Shown here in pieces: positions 1-5,477 of a stretch of 7,803 nt of DNA; position 1 is the first letter of the stretch, and every line of letters starts with the position of its first letter. The stretch is from an uncultured Ruminococcus sp. Lineage in GTDB: Bacteria > Bacillota > Clostridia > Oscillospirales > Ruminococcaceae. Below the pieces are notes generated by a model that worked only from the letters and a program-made list of their open reading frames with translations, made no database searches and was not told where the DNA came from. A program made the position numbers and the translations under genes. Where the stretch lies: positions 1 through 7,803 of the forward strand of contig CAMWHN010000093.1 of assembly GCA_947174085.1 (NCBI GenBank). Direction: 5' to 3'.

Positions 1-65
1 GTCAAGAAAAAAGAAAATAATTCCCGTGTTTTTTCACAAAGATTAGAAAAAATGAGAAATATCTC

Positions 66-94
66 TTGACTAATTTTTAAAAAAGCGTTATAAT
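66..94 (+). promoter_or_regulatory. Vegetative (sigma-A type) promoter of glgA
   Basis: A TTGACT -35 box at 66-71 and a perfect TATAAT -10 box at 89-94 are separated by exactly 17 bp. The predicted transcription start is near 101, giving a 5' leader of about 30 nt before the TTG start at 131. The upstream stretch 1-60 is A-rich and could add UP-element-like strength. No riboswitch-sized leader is present, so regulation would have to be at initiation or come from upstream of the window. Confidence 0.85.
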
Positions 95-114
95 AAAATT
101 ATAAAATTTATACC

Positions 115-124
115 AGAGGAGGAA
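115..124 (+). promoter_or_regulatory. Shine-Dalgarno site that fixes the glgA TTG start
   Basis: AGAGGAGGAA lies just upstream of TTG at 131; counting from the GGAGG core (119-123), the gap to the start is 7 nt. There is no in-frame ATG nearby that would preserve the conserved GlgA N-terminus (NILFAASECVPFVKTGG), so this site supports TTG as the true initiation codon. Confidence 0.85.
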
Positions 125-130
125 TTATCC

Positions 131-1579
131 TTGACAAATATTCTTTTTGCAGCGTCCGAGTGTGTGCCTTTTGTAAAAACTGGAGGACTTGCTGACGTTG
201 TGGGCGCATTGCCGAAATATCTTGACAAATCCCGTTTTGATGTTCGGGTAATTATTCCGTATTATACTTGTATTCCAGGAAGATATAGAAATTTCTTTCA
301 TTATCGTCACCATTTCTTTATGGATTATGCAGGAAAACAAGAACATGTTGGCATTATGGAGTATGAATATCATGGCATTAAATTCTATTATGTAGACAAC
401 GAATATTATTTTAACGGCGAAACGCCTTATAGTAATAGTATGCGTTGGGATATTAAACGTTTTACATTTTTCTGTAAAGCCGTTTTAGCCATGATGCCTG
501 TAATTGGATTCCGTCCGGATATTATTCATTGTCATGATTGGCAGACTGGTTTAATTCCGGTGTTAATGCATTCCACATTTGCAACACACCCGTTTTATCA
601 GGGCGTGAAATCTATTATGACAATTCATAATTTGAAATTCCAAGGCATTTGGGATATTGAAGAATTTCAGAATAATACTAACTTGCCGGATTACATGTTT
701 ACACCGGACAAGCTGGAATTTAACAAAGATGCCAATATGCTAAAAGGCGGTTTGGTCTATGCAGATTATATTACAACTGTAAGCGAAACTTATGCACAGG
801 AAATTAAAACAAGTGAATATGGCGAAAATCTAAACGGCTTGCTATATGCCCGAGCAACGTCTTTGCGAGGTATTGTAAACGGTATTGATTATGGCATTTT
901 TAATCCGGAAACAGATAAGAAAATTTATTATAATTACAATGCAGATAGTTTTCTTCAGGGTAAATTAGAAAATAAACGCCGTTTGCAAGTAGAATTAGGC
1001 TTAGAACAAGATGACAGAAAAATGCTAATCGGTTTAATTTCCAGATTAACAGACCAAAAAGGCTTGAATTTATTAGGCGATACGTTTGAAAGATTTTTAG
1101 ATGATAATACCCAGTTTATATTAATTGGCACGGGTGACCCTGCTTATGAAAATATGTTTCGTTATTTTGCAAGCAGATATCCAAATAACGTTTCTGCAAA
1201 TATTTGTTATAATGACGAGCTTGCACATAAGCTTTATGCTGGTGCAGATATGATGCTTGTGCCGTCCAGATTTGAGCCGTGTGGCTTAACGCAGTTAATG
1301 TCCTTGCGTTATGGTTCAGTGCCGTTGGTGCGTGAAACAGGCGGTTTAAAAGACACTGTTCAGCCTTATAATGAATTTGAATTAACAGGCACAGGATTCA
1401 CATTCAAAGAGTTCTGGTCTGAAGCGTTTTTAAGTTCTGTGAATTATGCAAAATCTGTATTTTTCAATTATAGATATCACTGGGACGATATGGTAAAACG
1501 TGGTATGCAACAAGATTTCTCTTGGAACAGTTCTGCATGTCAGTATGAAGGCATGTATGAATGGTTAGCAGGTAAATAA
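131..1579 (+). CDS. glgA: Glycogen (starch) synthase, ADP-glucose dependent, GT5 family
   Basis: This enzyme transfers glucose from ADP-glucose to the non-reducing end of alpha-1,4-glucan in the cytoplasm, the elongation step of glycogen storage. The 482-residue length matches bacterial GlgA (E. coli 477). The N-terminal GT5 domain has the ADP-glucose loop KTGGLADV (K16-V23), the IHCHDWQTG motif (132-140) and IHN with H166, the equivalent of the catalytic histidine. The C-terminal GT-B domain has SRLTDQKG with R305 and K310, SRFEPCGLTQ with E382, and the TGGL loop at 403-406. No key residue is missing. It starts with TTG behind a strong ribosome site, has its own promoter, and is followed by a terminator, so it appears monocistronic here. 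No glgC, glgD or glgP is in view, although they may lie outside. It is probably a housekeeping neighbour and not part of the polysaccharide operon that follows. Confidence 0.97.
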   Translation: MTNILFAASECVPFVKTGGLADVVGALPKYLDKSRFDVRVIIPYYTCIPGRYRNFFHYRHHFFMDYAGKQEHVGIMEYEYHGIKFYYVDNEYYFNGETPYSNSMRWDIKRFTFFCKAVLAMMPVIGFRPDIIHCHDWQTGLIPVLMHSTFATHPFYQGVKSIMTIHNLKFQGIWDIEEFQNNTNLPDYMFTPDKLEFNKDANMLKGGLVYADYITTVSETYAQEIKTSEYGENLNGLLYARATSLRGIVNGIDYGIFNPETDKKIYYNYNADSFLQGKLENKRRLQVELGLEQDDRKMLIGLISRLTDQKGLNLLGDTFERFLDDNTQFILIGTGDPAYENMFRYFASRYPNNVSANICYNDELAHKLYAGADMMLVPSRFEPCGLTQLMSLRYGSVPLVRETGGLKDTVQPYNEFELTGTGFTFKEFWSEAFLSSVNYAKSVFFNYRYHWDDMVKRGMQQDFSWNSSACQYEGMYEWLAGK

Positions 1580-1601
1580 CTATCTCACTCCTTATAACAA
1601 T

Positions 1602-1648
1602 AGAAAAAAGCACTGGAGAAACATGGCAATACTCCGGTGCTTTTTTCT
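1602..1648 (+). terminator. Intrinsic terminator after glgA, potentially bidirectional
   Basis: Arms 1602-1618 and 1632-1648 pair over 17 bp with a single G-T wobble and enclose a 13-nt loop (1619-1631). The GC-rich core is CACTGGAG / CTCCGGTG. The core is flanked by A6 at 1604-1609 and T6 at 1641-1646, so a U-tract follows the core hairpin on whichever strand is read. It starts 22 nt after the glgA stop and separates glgA from the export operon. An A/T hairpin at 1673-1690 follows but is much weaker. Confidence 0.9.
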
Positions 1649-1672
1649 GTAATTTAATCTAAAAAACAAAGC

Positions 1673-1690
1673 AAAAATCAAATGATTTTT
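1673..1690. repeat. Short AT-rich inverted repeat in the glgA-wzm spacer
   Basis: AAAAATCA at 1673-1680 is mirrored by TGATTTTT at 1683-1690, with a further T at 1691. A realistic hairpin would have 7 bp with a 4-nt loop. It could be a back-up terminator or a protein-binding palindrome about 50 bp upstream of the operon -35 box. In DNA this AT-rich it may also be chance. The rest of the 226-bp spacer (1580-1805) holds the main terminator, the operon promoter and no coding sequence I can support. Confidence 0.3.
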
Positions 1691-1741
1691 TCAGCATATG
1701 ACAATAATTTTAGAAAAAGCTTTATGATTTTCGTATGTGAA

Positions 1742-1770
1742 TTGACTTTTATAAAAATTCCGGTTATAAT
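1742..1770 (+). promoter_or_regulatory. Vegetative promoter of the polysaccharide export operon
   Basis: A TTGACT -35 box at 1742-1747 and a TATAAT -10 box at 1765-1770 are spaced by exactly 17 bp, the same hexamers and spacing as the glgA promoter. The predicted start of transcription near 1777 gives a leader of about 29 nt to the permease start. No further promoter or terminator is evident between here and the right edge, so the following genes probably share this transcript. Confidence 0.87.
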
Positions 1771-1805
1771 AATAAAAACAGAAATTTTAAAAACAGGTGT
1801 TTTGA

Positions 1806-2591
1806 ATGATGATTAATTTATGTAAAGAATTATATGCCTATCGGGAAATGATTTTCAGTCTGGTAAAAAAAGATTTAAGAGGACGTTATAAAGGCAGTGT
1901 ATTAGGATTTCTCTGGACGTTTATTAATCCGCTGTTTCAGTTAATTATTTATACCATTGCATTTTCGTTTATTTTACCAAGTGCAATTGAAAAATATTAT
2001 TTATATTTATTTGTTGCTCTGATTCCATGGATATTTTTTTCATCTAGTTTACAGGGCGGTGCAAATTCTGTTATGGCTTCGCAAAATCTGGTATCTAAAA
2101 TTTATTTTCCACGGGAAGTATTGCCGATTGCCTATGTGACAAGCTGTTTTGTGAATATGCTTTTCACGTTTATTATTATTTTTCTAGTAGTCGCTTGTTC
2201 TGGTGTTAGTATTAATTTTATAGCCATTTTATGCCTGCCGATTATTATGCTTATCGAATACATGATAGCTTTAGGATTAGCTTTATTATTTTCAGCGATT
2301 ACTGTTTTTTTCAGGGATATGGAGCATATTTTAAGTATCATTACAATGGCTTGGATTTACATGACACCAGTTTTATATCCGTTGGAAACGATTTCTAATG
2401 TAAAAATACAAAAATTATTTTATTTAAATCCTATGACATCAGTAATTATTGCCTATCGAGATATTTTATATTATGCTAAAATACCGGATTTTCCGACTTT
2501 GTTAATTGCTTTCGGTTTTGGAATTGCAAGCCTTATCTTAGGGGAATTTGTATTTTCAAAATTAAAAAAACGCTTTGCGGAGGTGATGTAA
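1806..2591 (+). CDS. wzm: ABC-2 type polysaccharide export permease (Wzm/TagG family)
   Basis: This is the membrane subunit of an ABC transporter that moves a finished, lipid-linked polysaccharide from the inner to the outer membrane face. The 261-residue length is typical. It opens with a cytoplasmic amphipathic segment and the family motif KKDLRGRYKGSVLGFLW (21-37). About six hydrophobic spans follow, near 34-56, 63-80, 109-132, 137-165, 175-192 and 229-249. Other hallmarks are YFPREVLPIAY (100-110), FFRDMEHI (168-175), YMTPVLYPLE (185-194) and LNPMTSVIIAYRD (207-219). AGGTG at 1795-1799 lies 6 nt before ATG 1806; a second in-frame ATG at 1809 is almost equally possible. It ends 3 nt before the ATPase gene. 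The TagG teichoic-acid permease is a close relative, and the extended ATPase next door favours the Wzm-type system. Confidence 0.93.
   Translation: MMINLCKELYAYREMIFSLVKKDLRGRYKGSVLGFLWTFINPLFQLIIYTIAFSFILPSAIEKYYLYLFVALIPWIFFSSSLQGGANSVMASQNLVSKIYFPREVLPIAYVTSCFVNMLFTFIIIFLVVACSGVSINFIAILCLPIIMLIEYMIALGLALLFSAITVFFRDMEHILSIITMAWIYMTPVLYPLETISNVKIQKLFYLNPMTSVIIAYRDILYYAKIPDFPTLLIAFGFGIASLILGEFVFSKLKKRFAEVM
2579..2587 (+). promoter_or_regulatory. Shine-Dalgarno site for wzt inside the end of wzm
   Basis: GGAGGTGAT is a full-length match to the 16S anti-Shine-Dalgarno sequence and is embedded in the last codons of the permease gene. It selects GTG at 2595, 11 nt after the GGAGG core. The ATG at 2586 within the site runs directly into TAA and cannot be a start. 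Confidence 0.85.
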
Positions 2592-2594
2592 TTC

Positions 2595-3857
2595 GTGAAT
2601 CCAGAATATGCAATTGAAGTCCATGATGTCAAAAAAAAATTCAGAATTTTCTATGACAAAGGCAATGACTTAAAAGACAGAATTTTATTCAGAAATCGCA
2701 ATCACTATGAAGACAGATGGGTATTAAAAGGCATTAGTTTTCGTGTCAGGAAAGGCGAAGCGATTGGCTTAATTGGGCATAACGGTTGTGGTAAGAGTAC
2801 GACTTTGAAATTATTAACTAAAATTTTATATCCTGATTCTGGAACAATTGAAATGACAGGACGAGTATCTAGTTTAATCGAATTAGGCGCAGGGTTTCAC
2901 CCAGATATGACAGGACGTGAAAATATTTATACAAATGCGTCTATATTTGGCTTAACAAAAAAAGAAATTGATAAGCGTTTGCAAGAAATTATAAATTTTT
3001 CAGAATTAGAAGATTTTATTGACAATCCTGTGAGAACATACTCATCAGGTATGTATATGAGATTAGCTTTTTCTGTTGCCATTAACGTTGATGCAAATAT
3101 TTTATTAATTGATGAAATTTTAGCCGTTGGTGATGCGAATTTTCAAAAAAAATGTTTTGATAAACTGCGTGAAATTAAAGCTCATGGCACAACCATTGTG
3201 ATTGTTTCTCATGCATTGGGACAGATAGAACAAATTTGCGAAACGTCATACTGGATTGAAAACGGCTTGATTAAACAATCTGGTACGCCTAAGACAGTCC
3301 ATGATAATTATTTAAAAAGCATGGAAATCAAGCGTACAGAACAGCTTGAAAAACAGCATGAACAGGAACAAAATCAAGAGATAAAAAATTCAGCTAGTGT
3401 GATACAAAAATTGCCTGATTTCTGTGAAAAAACAGCTATTCGCATGGGAACACAGGAAATTATTTTCACAGATGTACAGCTTAGAAATTTGCAAAATCAA
3501 AAGCAATATATTTTTGACACACAGGAGAAAATTAAAATTTTCCTGCAATACAAGTCTAATAAAACTAATTTAAAAGGCAATTTTGGTTATGGAATTTTTC
3601 GGGAAGACGGTTTGCATTGTTACGGAACTAATATTATGATTGAAACAGGTGAGTGTATTCCGATTCGGGAACAAGGCGAATTAGAAATTATATTCCAGAA
3701 TCATTTATTGCCAGCTAGATATTTTTTAGATATTGCAGTGCATTCTCATGACGGTGTTATTTTTGATGATATCAGACAAGTAGTAAGCTTTGTAATATCT
3801 TCTGATAAACAAGATATTGGCGTTTGCAGACTAGAATCTAATTTTTCATGGAGGTGA
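2595..3857 (+). CDS. wzt: Polysaccharide ABC transporter ATPase with C-terminal Wzt-like carbohydrate-binding domain
   Basis: This is the ATP-hydrolysing partner of the upstream permease at the cytoplasmic membrane face. The nucleotide-binding domain spans about residues 5-240. It has Walker A GHNGCGKST (61-69), the ABC signature YSSGM (149-153) continuing into RLAFS, Walker B ILLIDE (169-174), D-loop AVGD (177-180) and switch histidine H206. A polar, Glu/Gln/Lys-rich linker (about 243-265) leads to a beta-rich domain at about 280-410 of the Wzt_C type, with FTDVQLRN, CYGTNIMIETG and LPARYFLDIAVHSHDG. In E. coli O8/O9a Wzt this domain recognises the modified non-reducing end of the glycan. 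At 420 residues it is far longer than a bare TagH/KpsT-type ATPase core, which supports the Wzt reading. It starts at GTG, 3 nt after wzm, and an A9 run covers codons 13-15. Its stop lies in the ribosome site of the next gene. Confidence 0.93.
   Translation: MNPEYAIEVHDVKKKFRIFYDKGNDLKDRILFRNRNHYEDRWVLKGISFRVRKGEAIGLIGHNGCGKSTTLKLLTKILYPDSGTIEMTGRVSSLIELGAGFHPDMTGRENIYTNASIFGLTKKEIDKRLQEIINFSELEDFIDNPVRTYSSGMYMRLAFSVAINVDANILLIDEILAVGDANFQKKCFDKLREIKAHGTTIVIVSHALGQIEQICETSYWIENGLIKQSGTPKTVHDNYLKSMEIKRTEQLEKQHEQEQNQEIKNSASVIQKLPDFCEKTAIRMGTQEIIFTDVQLRNLQNQKQYIFDTQEKIKIFLQYKSNKTNLKGNFGYGIFREDGLHCYGTNIMIETGECIPIREQGELEIIFQNHLLPARYFLDIAVHSHDGVIFDDIRQVVSFVISSDKQDIGVCRLESNFSWR
3850..3857 (+). promoter_or_regulatory. 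Shine-Dalgarno site that moves the methyltransferase start to TTG 3863
   Basis: GGAGGTGA overlaps the wzt stop codon (TGA 3855-3857). The in-frame ATG at 3848 overlaps this site and has no ribosome site of its own, so it is an unlikely start. TTG at 3863 is in the same frame, 8 nt after the GGAGG core, and yields the N-terminus MRLYTKLLRFFL. Confidence 0.82.
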
Positions 3858-3862
3858 AATTT

Positions 3863-4966
3863 TTGAGATTATATACAAAATTATTAAGATTTTTCTTGCG
3901 TGATTTATATGCCAGAACAGAAACGGCTAGAAGTGAATCGGCTGACAATGCAAAGACTTTACAAGAAACTAAAAATCAAGTGATATTATTTCAAGAAAAT
4001 TCTGCACTACAAATCGCCATATTACAAGAGCAAAATAAAAAATTTCAGGAAAAAATAAAAAATCTGCAATTAGAAATAAAAAATTCTGATACTGGACATC
4101 ATGAACGCACGGAACGCTGTGAAAAAAGATTAGATTGCTTAGAACATTATCGTTCTGAAACAGAAAAACGTATGCAAAGTGATGATATGACTACACTAGA
4201 ATTATCTCACAGACTAGAGCTTACAGAACAGACTTTACAAGAAAATAATCTTTATGCGAATGCTTTAGAATTATTTAATAAAAAAACATATTCACAAGCC
4301 GGAGAAGATGCTATTATTTTATATGCCTGTGCCATGTTAGGCATTCCGTTTCAGGAATGCAATTATTTAGATTTAGGTGCGAATAAGCCTGTTGAAATGA
4401 GTAATACCTATTTTTTCTACCAACAGGGCGCAAGAGGTGTGTTACTGGAAGCCAATCCGGCTTTGATTCCGGCGTTACAAAATAAGCGTTCTGAAGATAT
4501 TATTTTAAATCAAGCCGTGACAGATAAATCAGATGAAAATATTATATTTAATATTTTAAATTTAGATGGATTGTCAAAAATCGGCGATATTTCAGAAATT
4601 CTTGAAAAAAATCCAACTGCAAAATTAATGCAGGCGATTACGATAAAAACTATCACAGTGAATGATATTATCAAAAATTATTTTGATAACAAAGCACCTG
4701 TGATTTTAAATTTAGACATAGAGGGACTGGAATTAGAAATATTAAAAAGCATTGATTTTGAAATTTACAGACCGTTATTTTTAATTATCGAAATGATACC
4801 CTATTCTAAAAATTTATCTGTCGGAATTAAAAATCAGGAATTATTAAATTTTATGCAGTCTAAAAATTATCTGGAATATGCATTCACGGGGATTAATTCT
4901 ATTTTTATTGATAAAATAAAATATCAAGAATTAATTTCCAGAAAGGAGCAGTCACATGCAGAATGA
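3863..4966 (+). CDS. FkbM-family SAM-dependent methyltransferase with N-terminal coiled coil
   Basis: This is a probable sugar O-methyltransferase acting on the exported glycan at the membrane. Using TTG 3863, it has 367 residues. Residues 1-15 form a basic-hydrophobic segment (MRLYTKLLRFFLRDL) that could lie on the membrane. Residues about 17-130 are Gln/Glu/Lys-rich coiled coil with clear heptads (a: I51, N58, I65, I72; d: L54, F61, L68) and a polar break near 74-81 (NSDTGHHE). The FkbM domain (about 140-355) has YSQAGEDAII (143-152), the SAM-binding motif YLDLGAN (168-174), SNTYFFYQQGARG (180-192), LEANP (195-199) and the family motif LDIEGLELEIL (284-294). It follows wzt by 5 nt and overlaps the next gene by 11 bp. 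The acceptor sugar cannot be read from sequence. Chain capping by analogy with WbdD is inference; methylation of internal residues is the alternative. Confidence 0.88.
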   Translation: MRLYTKLLRFFLRDLYARTETARSESADNAKTLQETKNQVILFQENSALQIAILQEQNKKFQEKIKNLQLEIKNSDTGHHERTERCEKRLDCLEHYRSETEKRMQSDDMTTLELSHRLELTEQTLQENNLYANALELFNKKTYSQAGEDAIILYACAMLGIPFQECNYLDLGANKPVEMSNTYFFYQQGARGVLLEANPALIPALQNKRSEDIILNQAVTDKSDENIIFNILNLDGLSKIGDISEILEKNPTAKLMQAITIKTITVNDIIKNYFDNKAPVILNLDIEGLELEILKSIDFEIYRPLFLIIEMIPYSKNLSVGIKNQELLNFMQSKNYLEYAFTGINSIFIDKIKYQELISRKEQSHAE

Positions 4967-5477
4967 TAGAAAGCAAATTAATATTGATGAAATTATGCAA
5001 CAGATTCGCACGGAAATTAAACAAAAAGGGTACAACAATTCTATGCTGGATTTTGAAGAAATTCCTTTTGCACAAGAAATTAGCCATGCAGAAAATCATT
5101 TCCAGTTAGCTTCTTTGCAACAAAGTGCAGAATATTTAAATATTCGCAATCAAATTGAGCCGTATAAGCCAGTTGAGGGTAATTTTTTAGTTGTCTGGAT
5201 TAAAAAAATATTGCGGAAATTAATAAAATTTTATATTATGCCGATTATGACAGAACAAAATGCTTTAAACTTGCATACAGCAAATTCTGTGAATCAAATT
5301 CAGCAATATATTATTTCAAAAAGCGATTCTGACCAGATTAACTTAACAGAATTAGTTTCCAGAATTGAAACACTGGAATTAAAACAATCAGCTAATAAAC
5401 AGGAAATTCAAGCTTTGCGCAGTCAGATAAAAGCTTTAACTGCTGAAAACGAACAGCTCCGGAGAAAAAAATTATGA
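4956..5477 (+). CDS. Small coiled-coil, membrane-associated protein of the polysaccharide cluster, unknown function
   Basis: This 173-residue protein has no recognisable catalytic motif. It has three parts. (1) An N-terminal helix, INIDEIMQQIRTEIKQKGY (8-26), resembles a motif I recall at the N-terminus of some cluster-encoded glycosyltransferases and methyltransferases. (2) A central basic amphipathic stretch, VVWIKKILRKLIKFYIMPIM (79-98), is followed by EQNALNLHT and would suit binding to the membrane surface. (3) A C-terminal coiled coil (130-170) has near-perfect heptads (a: L130, I137, Q144, I151, I158, N165; d: L133, L140, N147, L154, L161, L168). AAGGAG at 4943-4948 lies 7 nt before ATG. 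The gene overlaps the methyltransferase gene by 11 bp and the next glycosyltransferase by 4 bp, suggesting coupled, stoichiometric synthesis. I infer a scaffold or tether for the glycosyltransferase/methyltransferase assembly. That it is a real gene is well supported; the role is not. Confidence 0.8.
   Translation: MQNDRKQINIDEIMQQIRTEIKQKGYNNSMLDFEEIPFAQEISHAENHFQLASLQQSAEYLNIRNQIEPYKPVEGNFLVVWIKKILRKLIKFYIMPIMTEQNALNLHTANSVNQIQQYIISKSDSDQINLTELVSRIETLELKQSANKQEIQALRSQIKALTAENEQLRRKKL

Noticed and set aside
125..373. 82-codon reading frame on the - strand inside glgA
   Set aside because: It is fully covered by the well-supported glgA gene and its translation shows no family resemblance.
1623..1652. 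Nine-codon ATG frame within the terminator
   Set aside because: It lies in the stem-loop, has no ribosome site and is too short to support as a gene or leader peptide.
1682..1731. ATGATTTT repeated at 1682-1689 and 1724-1731, about four helical turns apart, upstream of the operon promoter
   Set aside because: Repeated 8-mers of A/T-heavy composition are expected by chance here, and the flanking bases match poorly, so an operator cannot be supported.
2132..2341. 69-codon - strand frame inside the permease gene
   Set aside because: It is a shadow of wzm; its hydrophobic residues arise from complementing codons of a membrane protein.
1806..3857. Wall teichoic acid exporter TagG/TagH as the identity of the ABC pair
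   Set aside because: The folds are related, but the ATPase carries a Wzt_C-like domain, and the neighbours are GT4 and FkbM genes without tag/tar-type glycerol- or ribitol-phosphate polymerases in view. The genes further right are unseen, so this is not fully excluded.
4905..5099. 64-codon - strand frame across the methyltransferase/coiled-coil gene junction
   Set aside because: It is antisense to two supported, overlapping genes with clear ribosome sites, and shows no recognisable domain.
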